DNA of 64,000 nucleotides from contig NZ_MTKN01000007.1 of the NCBI RefSeq assembly GCF_001975825.1, forward strand, positions 11,931 to 75,930. Direction: 5' to 3'. Below the pieces are notes generated by a model that saw only the letters and a list, made by a program, of their open reading frames with translations, searched no databases and was not told where the DNA came from. The DNA is from [Flexibacter] sp. ATCC 35208. Lineage in GTDB: Bacteria > Bacteroidota > Bacteroidia > Chitinophagales > Chitinophagaceae. The position numbers were made by a program, and so were the translations under genes. Positions 43,345 to 52,541 of the stretch are shown here, in pieces; position 1 is the first letter of the stretch, and the number at the start of each line of letters is the position of its first letter.

Positions 43345-44817
43345 TTATTCATAACCGGGATTCTGGTAATACAGGCCCGGTTTTATTTGCATTTCAGATT
43401 GAGGAATTGGATATAATTCCTGTGTCACATCTATCGTTTTTGAATAGTTTGTTTGTAACCATGGATTCATTACTTCCAAACATCTTCCTGTTCGTACTAA
43501 GTCTCCCCAATACAACCCTTCCCACGCCAGTTCATGTCTTCTTTCAGTTTCTAATATTAGCCTGAATTCAGATTGAGATACACCGGAGATACCTGCAAGT
43601 CCCGCTCTTGCTCTGATCCTGTTCACCAGATTCAGTGCTTCTGCTGTAGGACCACTTGTTTCATTCACTGCCTCGGCATACATGAGCATTACATCTTCCG
43701 GTCTTAAGATGGGGAAGTTGATGCCCCAGTCAGCGCTACTGAGAATAGAAGCGGCGGCAGAGGAGTCGAGGTATTTTTTGAAATAGTTCCGCTTCGTTAG
43801 TACACCAGATTTGTTTCTGTATATCGTATCCAGGATCACAAATTCCCGCTTATCCCCTGCTTCAAAACTACTGATCAGATCATCGGAAGGGAAGCCCTGC
43901 ATGTAGTAGCTGCCGTAAGGAGTGATCTTTGTATCCATGTCCAGCGGAATCACTTCGCCCGGTACAGGATTGCCTAAGCCTTTTCCTCCTGACAGGTATT
44001 GTACTTCGAAAAGATAGTATTTATTATCACTGGCTGTTTTGAAGATCTCTGCATACGTGGAGGCAAAGGTCCAGCCGCTATTCTCTGCATCCAGCACCTG
44101 TTTGAGCACATTGACCGCGTTGGTATAGTTTTCTGTTTTGTAAAACGGATACCCTGCCATGAATAGGTATGCCCTGCCTAATAAACCTAAAGCAGCCAGC
44201 TTTGTAGCACGGCCTTTATCTGTGCCACTATAGCTGATGGGTAATAAAGTAGCAGCTGTTGTGAGTTCGCTGACAATGAAGTTGTAGATCGTATCTGCAC
44301 CTACACGGGGATAGTTGAGCGCTTCTGCTGAAGAAACCGTTGTTTCGATCAAAGGCACTGCACCAAAGGTTTTTACCAGTTCAAAATAAGCGAGCGCACG
44401 GAGAAATTTACATTCTCCTTTCATCCTGCTACGTTTGGTGGTATCTGCGAAGGAGATATTATCTATCTTGTCCAATACCTGGTTCGCTCTTTCTATCATT
44501 TCATAATCATTCGTCCAGGCAGTTTGCAAAGTACCTAAGGCAGATGTGATTTCAAATGCAGAAAGGCTGAAGTAATCCCTCGCAGCATCCTGTCTGGCTA
44601 CATAGTAGTTGTTGGAACGTACCTCTGACAGGTATAAATTATTCACGTCAGGGAAAGCGAGCAGCTTGTTGTACACCCCGCTTACAGCCTGCACAATATC
44701 GTTTTCCGTTTTGTAAAAACTGCTTTCATTCTGATTGGAGATGGGCGCTGTATCCAGGAAATCTTTATTACAGGCCGCTAATATGGTGATGCAAATGATT
44801 GCGATAATATATTTCAT
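43345..44817 (-). CDS. SusD/RagB-family lipoprotein (minus-strand locus)
   Basis: Surface lipoprotein of 490 aa with lipobox LAAC (Cys16) and mature start CNKDFLDTAPISNQNESSFYK. Family marks include MKGECKFLRALAYFELVKTFGAVPL, ILRPEDVMLMYAEAVNETSG and ETERRHELAWEGLYWGDLVRTG. It starts 12 bp after its susC partner and closes the operon. Its plus-strand counterpart at 40947 is clearly a different SusD subtype (519 aa, different loops), so the two loci probably recognise different ligands. Confidence 0.95.
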   Translation of the reverse strand: MKYIIAIICITILAACNKDFLDTAPISNQNESSFYKTENDIVQAVSGVYNKLLAFPDVNNLYLSEVRSNNYYVARQDAARDYFSLSAFEITSALGTLQTAWTNDYEMIERANQVLDKIDNISFADTTKRSRMKGECKFLRALAYFELVKTFGAVPLIETTVSSAEALNYPRVGADTIYNFIVSELTTAATLLPISYSGTDKGRATKLAALGLLGRAYLFMAGYPFYKTENYTNAVNVLKQVLDAENSGWTFASTYAEIFKTASDNKYYLFEVQYLSGGKGLGNPVPGEVIPLDMDTKITPYGSYYMQGFPSDDLISSFEAGDKREFVILDTIYRNKSGVLTKRNYFKKYLDSSAAASILSSADWGINFPILRPEDVMLMYAEAVNETSGPTAEALNLVNRIRARAGLAGISGVSQSEFRLILETERRHELAWEGLYWGDLVRTGRCLEVMNPWLQTNYSKTIDVTQELYPIPQSEMQIKPGLYYQNPGYE

Positions 44818-44829
44818 GTAACTTATTTT

Positions 44830-47800
44830 TTATAATCCGATATTAATACCCATGCTGTATGTGCGTGCGGTCGGGTAGCTGGACCAGTCACTCAGATAGT
44901 CGGACTGAAAGGCTTCAGGAGAATAACCACCGGAGTAGTTGTCATGCATCCAGAGGTTATCTGCGCTGAAATACAGCCGCGCATTACGGATACCTTTCAC
45001 AAAACCCGGGCGGAAAGTATACCCGACGGTGAGGTTTTTGATCTTGTAAAAAGCACCTTTGTAGAGCCAGCGGGTATCGTACAAACTGGCGGTGGATGCA
45101 TCGATGCGGGGTGTCTTTCCATCGCCGGGTTCACTCACGCTACGGAATCGGTTCACCCACACCTGCTTTGCATTGTAGTTACCCAGCCCGGTGGTCGGAC
45201 GGTCGATATTACGGCCAAACATGCTGAAGATCTGGTTGCCCCATTGTCCCTGTAATAAAAGAGACAGGTCAAAGCGTTTGTAACTGAAGCGGTTGGTCAT
45301 GCCCCAGGTGTAGTTGGGATCAGGATGGCCCACTTCTGTCATATCATTGGCGTTGATCGTACCGTCTTTGTTTACGTCTCTGTACACAGGGTCCCCAATG
45401 ATCGTACTGCTTCTTTTAGGCAGGTTTTTCAGCTGTTCTTCCGTTTGATATACACCTATAGCATCGTAGAGCACATAGGTGTATAATGGCCTTCCTACGG
45501 CTATTTTAACGGTATTCTCCCAACCGGTGTAGATAGGGGTGTTGTCGTTGTTCAGTTGTACCACCTTGTTTTTGTTCCAGGAAAAGTTGAGGGCCGTTTC
45601 CCAGCTGAAGTCTTTACCACGGAGGTTCCTTGAGTTCAGGTTGATCTCATACCCCCAGTTCCTTACAGAACCGATATTGGAGTTTTCTTTTGTAAAGCCG
45701 GTAGCACGGGCCACGGGTACGCTTAGTAACAGGTCTCTGGTGATCTTGTCATAATAGTCAAAAGAGAGGGTGAACCGGTCATTCAGGATACTCGCATCGA
45801 AGCCGATATCGTTGGAGGTCGTCTTTTCCCAGCGAAGGTTAGGATTGGTGATACTGGTCACTGAGAAACCGGTGCTTTGTGCCTGTGTTTCTCCAAATAC
45901 GTAGTTGGTGCTGGTCACCAGGCCGATGGAAGGATAATCCCCACCTATCCTGTCATTACCGGCAATCCCCCAGGAGTAGCGGATTTTGAGGTCACTAAAG
46001 ATGTGTCGCAGGCCACTCATAAAGTTTTCATCACTGATCCTCCAACCGATAGAAGCGGCAGGGAAGGCGCCCCAGCGGGAGTCTTCGCCAAAGCGGGAAC
46101 TACCATCCTGCCGGAAGCTCACTGATAATAAATACCGGCTGTTGAAGTTGTAATTGACACGACCAAAGAAGGATGCGAGTGTGCGCTTTGATTCTGTCGT
46201 GCTGGATGTAGTCACAGTAGAGGAACCCTGGTCAAAGGTGTACAGGTTATCATTGGCAAATACCTTGTTGGTTTGCGCCGTATTCGCCGCGTTGTTGTTT
46301 TCTGTACTTGCACCGGCTATGAAGTTAAAGCCGTGTTTGCCCAGTTGCTTATCGTAGGTGAGCAATGCCTGGAAGAGGTAGTATTGTGTACGGGCAGTCT
46401 TGCGGGTGGCCGTACTCTGAGAACCTTCGGTAGCAGTTCTTCTGGCGGAAGTCACGGAGGTAGGCTGGTAATATTTGTAATCACTGCTACTGCTGTTCCA
46501 GGCACCGGTCAGGTTCAGGCGAAGGCCTTTTGCTAATGCCGCATTGATATACATTTGTGAGAGCAACTTCGTCAGCTCTGTTTTGTTCATCGTCTTTTCC
46601 ATCACTTCTACAGGGCTGATCTGGTCTGCTACCCAGCGATAAGCATCCGAGGTGATCGCACCGGAGTGTACACCGACGCCCTTCTCCTGTATGGGAGCCG
46701 TACCAGCTACAGATGGACCAATACCACTACGGCCATCGATGCCTGCACCAGTTGTCCATGAAATGGAAGGTGATAATTGCAGTCCGACTTTCACGCGTTC
46801 GCTTACCTTAATTTCCATGTTGGAACGGAAGGTGTAGCGTTTGTAACCGGTGTTCACAGCCATCCCATCCTGATCCATGTATTCGCCTGATAAGAGGTAC
46901 GTTACATTTTCATTACCTCCTGAGGCAGAGAGGTTGTACTTCTGCATCCAGGCCGGCCGGAAAAATTCATCCTGCCAGTTCACGTAATCGAGACTATCTG
47001 TACCGTACGCCCAGTAAGGATCATACATATAGGTGGTGCTGGCCAGATCATGGGTGTTCGCAACGGTGCCCCCTAATTCGGAGGCACGAAAATCCATGTT
47101 ATCACTGGCCGTATAGCTCTTTCCTTTTGTTCTGCCAAGAGCTACCCAGGAAGAGTCGATAATGTCTTTTTTGAATTGGATCCATTCTGTGGGCGACATC
47201 ATGGCGACTAACTTTTCAGGTTCCTGTCTGGCATAGGTGGCGGAGAAAGCGATGATGGGTTTACCAGTCTGACCTCTTTTGGTAGTGATGAGCACTACAC
47301 CGTTAGAACCTCTGGCACCGTATATCGCAGCAGCCGATGCATCTTTGAGCACATCTACAGATTGTATGGTAGCAGGATCGATATCGCCTAAGTCATCAAC
47401 GGGTACCCCATCTACAATGTACAACGGATCATTGCTGCCGGATACGGAGGCGGCGCCTCTTACCCTGATCTGTAGCGCAGCACCGGGTGTACCTGTGATG
47501 GATTGTACCTGTACGCCGGGCATCTGAGCGGCGAGTGCCTGATCGATGCGGGTGATAGGCCGGTCTTTGATCTGGGTTTCACCGATGGAAGCGACGGCGC
47601 CTACCAGGTTCTTTTTAGCCACGCTGCCGTAACCAATTACGACGACTTCATTCAATCCTTTGTTTGCTTTTGATAAACGAATGGTGAGGTGTGGACCACT
47701 CACAGTAACTTCTTTCGGTTCATAGCCGACGTAAGAGATGACGAGTACGATATTGTCTGGTACGTCGAGTGTGAATTGTCCCTGCGCATTGGTGGTAGTC

Positions 47801-47949
47801 CCTTTATTGGTGTTTTTCACCTTTACACTCACACCAATTAATGGTGTCTGATCGGCATCGTCCACGATTTGTCCTGTGACCGGGGCGAATGCCGCATGGA
47901 GGCATTGCCCGAGGAGGAGCAAAGCTGCCAATAATAAAATTTGTTTCAT
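44830..47949 (-). CDS. SusC/RagA TonB-linked transporter (minus-strand locus)
   Basis: TonB-dependent transporter of 1039 aa from the ATG at 47949 (MKQILLLAALLLLGQCLHAA). A longer frame starts 14 codons upstream but spoils the signal peptide and overlaps the 38-codon gene at 47970. Domains: regulatory beta domain (VTGQIVDDADQTPLIGVSVK), signature NEVVVIGYGSVAKKNLVGAV, plug (SVDVLKDASAAAIYGARGSN) and barrel ending YSMGINIGL. The last residue is Leu rather than the usual Phe. It lies downstream of the GH31 and GH2 genes on the same strand but is cut off from them by the terminator at 48165. Confidence 0.94.
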   Translation of the reverse strand: MKQILLLAALLLLGQCLHAAFAPVTGQIVDDADQTPLIGVSVKVKNTNKGTTTNAQGQFTLDVPDNIVLVISYVGYEPKEVTVSGPHLTIRLSKANKGLNEVVVIGYGSVAKKNLVGAVASIGETQIKDRPITRIDQALAAQMPGVQVQSITGTPGAALQIRVRGAASVSGSNDPLYIVDGVPVDDLGDIDPATIQSVDVLKDASAAAIYGARGSNGVVLITTKRGQTGKPIIAFSATYARQEPEKLVAMMSPTEWIQFKKDIIDSSWVALGRTKGKSYTASDNMDFRASELGGTVANTHDLASTTYMYDPYWAYGTDSLDYVNWQDEFFRPAWMQKYNLSASGGNENVTYLLSGEYMDQDGMAVNTGYKRYTFRSNMEIKVSERVKVGLQLSPSISWTTGAGIDGRSGIGPSVAGTAPIQEKGVGVHSGAITSDAYRWVADQISPVEVMEKTMNKTELTKLLSQMYINAALAKGLRLNLTGAWNSSSSDYKYYQPTSVTSARRTATEGSQSTATRKTARTQYYLFQALLTYDKQLGKHGFNFIAGASTENNNAANTAQTNKVFANDNLYTFDQGSSTVTTSSTTESKRTLASFFGRVNYNFNSRYLLSVSFRQDGSSRFGEDSRWGAFPAASIGWRISDENFMSGLRHIFSDLKIRYSWGIAGNDRIGGDYPSIGLVTSTNYVFGETQAQSTGFSVTSITNPNLRWEKTTSNDIGFDASILNDRFTLSFDYYDKITRDLLLSVPVARATGFTKENSNIGSVRNWGYEINLNSRNLRGKDFSWETALNFSWNKNKVVQLNNDNTPIYTGWENTVKIAVGRPLYTYVLYDAIGVYQTEEQLKNLPKRSSTIIGDPVYRDVNKDGTINANDMTEVGHPDPNYTWGMTNRFSYKRFDLSLLLQGQWGNQIFSMFGRNIDRPTTGLGNYNAKQVWVNRFRSVSEPGDGKTPRIDASTASLYDTRWLYKGAFYKIKNLTVGYTFRPGFVKGIRNARLYFSADNLWMHDNYSGGYSPEAFQSDYLSDWSSYPTARTYSMGINIGL

Positions 47950-47969
47950 AACGCTTTCGTTGGTTGATA

Positions 47970-48086
47970 CTAATTGAAAAAGAATAGCCATGCTACCAGT
48001 GCGGTAGCCGATATGATAAGAATGAGCAATAGTTTTTCTAAACGTTTAAGACGCGCGAGCCGTTGTTGTTGGTAATGCGATTCCAT
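47970..48086 (-). CDS. Small membrane peptide, 38 aa
   Basis: A 38-codon frame starts at ATG 48086 and stops at TAG 47970, 20 bp before the susC ATG at 47949. The N-terminal half is basic and polar (MESHYQQQRLARLKRLEK) and the C-terminal half is one hydrophobic helix (LLLILIISATALVAWLFFFN), a positive-inside single-pass layout. It lies between the terminator at 48165 and susC, so it would be the first gene of the susC-susD transcript. No family is recognised, and coding status rests on the clear layout and position. Confidence 0.5.
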   Translation of the reverse strand: MESHYQQQRLARLKRLEKLLLILIISATALVAWLFFFN

Positions 48087-48164
48087 TGGGTAAAAATAGA
48101 GTTGCAAGGAAGGGAGAACAATGGAGGATTGTACTATTTGATGGAAAATCTGTTATCTGTTGGC

Positions 48165-48203
48165 AAAAAAATAGCTTCCGCCTTCGGCGGAAGCTATTTT
48201 TTT
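48165..48203. terminator. Perfect 18-bp-stem bidirectional terminator
   Basis: The left arm at 48165-48182 starts with seven A and ends CTTCCGCC; the loop is TTC; the right arm at 48186-48203 is its exact complement, ending in seven T. It separates the GH31-GH2 unit (stop 48257) from the small peptide and susC on the minus strand. Confidence 0.92.
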
Positions 48204-48256
48204 GCGGACGGCGTGGCGGCGTTGGCCTGCGGCCGGCTAAAAGGCCAGACGCTGTA
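48204..48256. other. GC-rich second hairpin before the GH2 stop
   Basis: GCG-TTGGCCT (from about 48211) can pair with AGGCCAGACGC (to about 48252) with one bulge, around a loop containing GCCGGC. It follows the GH2 stop directly on the minus strand and may protect that 3' end. No T-run follows. Confidence 0.35.
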
Positions 48257-51200
48257 TTAATCTGTTTTGAATGGACTAGCTGGTAGGCCTGCCTTGTTAT
48301 ATAAATTTACTGACGGATTGCCGGCCCATCCATATCTTACAATGGTAGGTTTTGTTATTTCTGGTGCTGATACGATCACCGTATTCCCATCTATACGTGC
48401 ATTTGCAAATACAAAATGCTGATCTGCACCTGCTATCGCAAACCCTTTCAATGTATCACCTTTTGCCATCAATCCTCCATCTGTATGTTCAAAATATAAC
48501 CTGATCTGTTTGCCTTGCACTTCCATTTTTGAAAATACCGGACCACTATAGGCGACCTCTTTATGATACACATTTGCATCAGCAATTAACCCTAACCGCA
48601 ACCCTATCTCCTGCTTATTCTTTGGATGTATATTCCCCGGATCTTCAGGATTCGCATTATCTATCGCCACTGCCATCCCACTATTTGGAATGCTTAAATT
48701 TTCCAGCTGTGCCTGTCTGATCAACACCGTTCCATTTTCTCTCACCGGCAATGAATCTGGTTTACCATAGTTCGCTAACTGCACATAATAGAAAGGAAAA
48801 TCTCCCTGATGCCACTCAGCTCTCCAACTGGCTACCAATGTCTCCATCAAAGAGCGGTATATGTTTGGATTGTTGGCATTAGACTCTCCCTGATACCAGA
48901 TAGCCCCTTTAATGGTAAAAGGGATCAACGGTGCGACCATCCCATTGTACAATACAGCAGGACTATGCTGATCGTGCTCAGGATTAGGATCTTTTGGATT
49001 CCGGGGAGGATCTTTATGCTCCACCTTTGCGATAGCCGCATCTGCCACCCAGCGTTCCATCGCCGTTTTATATTTTGCACGCGCTGTAAAGCTGGTATCA
49101 TACACAGCCTTTTTCTGCGCATACGCATCCAATAAAGACTGGAAGTTATGAGCGGCTAATTCTTTTCTACTTACCCATGCTTCCGCCGTACTGCCACCAT
49201 AAGCAGTGGTGAGCAAACCTATTGGTACCTGCAACTGCTGTTGCAGATGCCTTGCAAAGAAATACGCGGCGGCAGAGAAGTGACCTACTGTAGCTGGTGA
49301 ACAAATTTCCCACTTGCCTTTTACATCCGTTTGAATGGTATCAGTTGGTGTAAAGTCGGTATCAAAAACACGGATCAATGGGTAATTAGCTGACGCAACT
49401 TCTGCTGCTTCATTGTACACGCCACACCAGTAGCGATCTTCGCGTGCTACTGTCATATCCATATTTGATTGTCCGGAACACAACCACACTTCACCCAAAT
49501 AAATATCAGATAAGCGGATATTATTTATCGCCAGTGTATACGGCCCACCTGCTTTGGCAGTAGGCAGCACCGCCTGCCAGCGGCCATCTTTACCCACTGT
49601 GGTCGCAATGGTTTTATTATCCCAGTTATTCCGGATCGTCACCTTCTCACCAGCTATACCCCATCCCCAGATGTTTACATCCGCATTTTGTTGTAATACC
49701 ATATGATCGCCTACTACTGTAGGTAACCGTAAAGCAGTCGGCTTCAATTCATCCGGACTATCCTTCGTATACAGGTTTACTTTCTTTGATGCACCCGGTC
49801 TGAACAATTCCTGTATCACAGGCAGCTTCACATCTACAGCTGGTTTGAAGTTGGCAGACTGCATATACTTCAATAAACTATACTTCAACTGGCGGGTGAC
49901 TATTCCTTCTTTATTCAGATCAATACTACTGATGATCAATCTTCCCTTCCCTACTTTCGCTTCCACGATCATTCCTAATCGTCTGTTCAGGAACCAGGTA
50001 TCTATATTTTGTACCAATGGTGTCAAAGTAGCAGGGAAGTTGGACAGCTCCATGACCTGTGTATTATTCACCAGCTCCCACCATTGATAGTTGCTATAAT
50101 AGTCTGTAGGAAAATCTGCAAATACAGGATGTGTAGGATTACATAAGATGCCTAATGTATGTGGCGGACGCATCTTAAACCAGGAGGTATTCCAGAATAC
50201 AGGGGTAAAACTCTGTACGACTTCTTTTCCTTGTTGTACCTTTCCTGCTGCCAGCAACAGTACCTTCCCACCATCCTGCAATACCTTTTGTGCAGCGGCA
50301 TCCAATGTATCGCATACATAAATACCTTTTTCAGAAATATCCAAAGTTGGCGCATATACCCACAGCTGCCAGCTGTTGCTGATATCCGTACCATCGAGAC
50401 TAATTTCCACATTGATATTACCTGTAAATTTTAAAGGCAGGTGTAAGTCACCTAAAGGGATATTATCACCCAATGGAATATCTGTGACCGGGAATGTACC
50501 TTGTTGCAATATCTTACCGGTTTTGTCTTTTACCTTCCAGAGAGGGTGCATCGCCGATAAAGATTTCTCTCCAAAGTTCGTCACAGATATAGCTGCATGC
50601 AAAGTATCGTTACTGGTGTATACAAATTTCTTTATCCTCGCCAGCAGTACTGTCGGACTACAAAAGTGCCGCCATTCTTTGTCACTGATATAAGGCTTAT
50701 CATTCCAGAACGGATCCAATACACCTACCAATGCAGTGCCCTGTCCCGGATAATCATTGATGGATAATAACTGAATACCCGCTAAACCCGGTGTACGTAG
50801 AGCTGCCTCTATTTCTGCTTTATAACATAATACCTGCAATTTTCCGGAAGCCATAAAGAAATCATGTGCCTGCGCACCCATATGATGCGCTATGAGCTGA
50901 TCACGGAATATCTCAAAGTTCTTTGCTTTGTATACACCTGTATATTTAGGTATTTCAGTAAAGTCGGGATATACACACCACTGACCCATTTCATGACTCA
51001 CATAAGGTACATGAAAATCTTTGATACGATCATAGTAATCAAAATCACTACCCGGCAACGTAGACCAACGTAGACCACGGGCGCCGGCTTTCACCATGTA
51101 CTCATTATCCGGCACCAATGGCCAGCTATTGCCTACAGAAGCGCCTGTATATACCCGTCTGTTATCCTTCTCTTTCCAATAAGCAATAAACTGTGTGAGG

Positions 51201-52540
51201 TAATCTACCTGATGACCACCTTTGGGTTCATTGCCATATGCCAGCATACAAAAAGAGGCGTAGTTACCATATGCTTTTGCAATGCGGTTCGTCTCATCAT
51301 AAATATATTGATCTACAGGTAAGCCATCTCCTAAAGATGTACCATGGTTCGCCCAGCTGGGGCCTTCCGGCTGCAGGTAAAAACCAACTTTGTCTGCTGC
51401 ACTGAAAGCGGCTTCCGGTGGGCACCAGGAATGGAAGCGCATGTGATTGAGGCCGTATGATTTTGCTTTCTGAAAGATGCGTATCCAACTTGCTTCATCC
51501 ATAGGTGGATAGCCTGTTAAAGGGAAGACGGCATTGTCTACTGTACCACGCAGAAATACAGGTTTACCGTTTATGAAAAACCGGGTATCAGCAATTTTGA
51601 ATTCCCGCATACCAAAGGTGATCTTTTTAGTACTGGCCTCCCCTTCGGCTGGTATCATCTGAATCTTTAGCTCATACAAATCAGGATGGAACTCATCCCA
51701 CAACAATACATCATTGCCCATTGGGTAATCAATCTCAATAGCAGTGGTATCTTTATTCAATTGAAAAGGAACTTCCTTTAAAGGGGCTTTAATATTTTCA
51801 CAATTTGCCGTAATTAAAAACTTACCAACCACATTCGAATGACCCTTTTTGCCGACCAACAATTTCAATCTGGCAATTCGCCCCTTCACATCCGGATACA
51901 CCTGCACATCTTCCATCCACATCATTCCCCCCGCATTCAACTCCAACTTCCCGATCGTACCATTCCAATTCCCCTGCGTATGATCCGTCAGACTATGTGA
52001 ATCCGGCCCTACATTAATCTCCTTAATCCTATTATCAATCCGCACTAATATCGTATGCCTCCCCGGACTTAATAACCCGGACAGATCATACACATGCGGT
52101 GCACTCATACTATTCTGCATCCCGGCCCGCTGTCCATCTACATACACCACTGTTTCCCAGTGTGGCCTTTCCATCGTAAATGTAATTCTGCGATCCGCGT
52201 AGTCTGCCGGAATATCCACCACCTTCTTATACCATGCCGGCCCTACATACGTCTTTGCCGGTGTGAGCCAGAATGGAAACTTAATATTCCCCGGCACCCG
52301 GTATTTCGCCATTTCAGGATTGAAGTACCAGGAGCTATCATAGATACTCCCCGTCCACCTTGTATTCACCGACACCTCCTCTCCTTTATTATTTTCCAGC
52401 ATAGAACCCGGCAATTTCACGGTGCTCCATTGTCCGGCAGAGTCGGTGGTGAACTGCCATTCTCCCTTCAGGGAGATCGTTTGTGCTTTTACAGACAGCA
52501 TACAGCCAAGCAGCAGTGCTATCAATCCTGTTTGTTTCAT
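48257..52540 (-). CDS. Two-enzyme fusion: GH2 glycosidase and SASA-type carbohydrate acetylesterase
   Basis: Exported protein of 1427 aa from ATG 52540 (MKQTGLIALLLGCMLSVKAQ); a frame extending 30 codons upstream overlaps the GH31 gene and lacks a signal peptide. Residues ~40-640 are GH2: sugar-binding jelly roll, Ig-like domain, and TIM barrel with acid/base Glu438 (AYGNEPKGG) and nucleophile Glu517 (SHEMGQW). Residues ~650-935 are linking beta domains (LDISEKGIYVCDTLDAAAQK...). Residues 939-1427 are a sialate O-acetylesterase-type SGNH domain with Ser1025 (CSGQSNMDM) and His in NIHPKNKQEIG, related to CE20 xyloglucan acetylesterases. The GH2 part could be a beta-galactosidase; sequence does not settle it. 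It starts one base after the GH31 stop. Confidence 0.88.
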   Translation of the reverse strand: MKQTGLIALLLGCMLSVKAQTISLKGEWQFTTDSAGQWSTVKLPGSMLENNKGEEVSVNTRWTGSIYDSSWYFNPEMAKYRVPGNIKFPFWLTPAKTYVGPAWYKKVVDIPADYADRRITFTMERPHWETVVYVDGQRAGMQNSMSAPHVYDLSGLLSPGRHTILVRIDNRIKEINVGPDSHSLTDHTQGNWNGTIGKLELNAGGMMWMEDVQVYPDVKGRIARLKLLVGKKGHSNVVGKFLITANCENIKAPLKEVPFQLNKDTTAIEIDYPMGNDVLLWDEFHPDLYELKIQMIPAEGEASTKKITFGMREFKIADTRFFINGKPVFLRGTVDNAVFPLTGYPPMDEASWIRIFQKAKSYGLNHMRFHSWCPPEAAFSAADKVGFYLQPEGPSWANHGTSLGDGLPVDQYIYDETNRIAKAYGNYASFCMLAYGNEPKGGHQVDYLTQFIAYWKEKDNRRVYTGASVGNSWPLVPDNEYMVKAGARGLRWSTLPGSDFDYYDRIKDFHVPYVSHEMGQWCVYPDFTEIPKYTGVYKAKNFEIFRDQLIAHHMGAQAHDFFMASGKLQVLCYKAEIEAALRTPGLAGIQLLSINDYPGQGTALVGVLDPFWNDKPYISDKEWRHFCSPTVLLARIKKFVYTSNDTLHAAISVTNFGEKSLSAMHPLWKVKDKTGKILQQGTFPVTDIPLGDNIPLGDLHLPLKFTGNINVEISLDGTDISNSWQLWVYAPTLDISEKGIYVCDTLDAAAQKVLQDGGKVLLLAAGKVQQGKEVVQSFTPVFWNTSWFKMRPPHTLGILCNPTHPVFADFPTDYYSNYQWWELVNNTQVMELSNFPATLTPLVQNIDTWFLNRRLGMIVEAKVGKGRLIISSIDLNKEGIVTRQLKYSLLKYMQSANFKPAVDVKLPVIQELFRPGASKKVNLYTKDSPDELKPTALRLPTVVGDHMVLQQNADVNIWGWGIAGEKVTIRNNWDNKTIATTVGKDGRWQAVLPTAKAGGPYTLAINNIRLSDIYLGEVWLCSGQSNMDMTVAREDRYWCGVYNEAAEVASANYPLIRVFDTDFTPTDTIQTDVKGKWEICSPATVGHFSAAAYFFARHLQQQLQVPIGLLTTAYGGSTAEAWVSRKELAAHNFQSLLDAYAQKKAVYDTSFTARAKYKTAMERWVADAAIAKVEHKDPPRNPKDPNPEHDQHSPAVLYNGMVAPLIPFTIKGAIWYQGESNANNPNIYRSLMETLVASWRAEWHQGDFPFYYVQLANYGKPDSLPVRENGTVLIRQAQLENLSIPNSGMAVAIDNANPEDPGNIHPKNKQEIGLRLGLIADANVYHKEVAYSGPVFSKMEVQGKQIRLYFEHTDGGLMAKGDTLKGFAIAGADQHFVFANARIDGNTVIVSAPEITKPTIVRYGWAGNPSVNLYNKAGLPASPFKTD

Positions 52541-52541
52541 A

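Noticed and set aside
47950..47991. 14-codon N-terminal extension of the minus-strand SusC
   Set aside because: ATG 47949 gives a clean signal peptide, and the extension overlaps the better-supported 38-codon gene.
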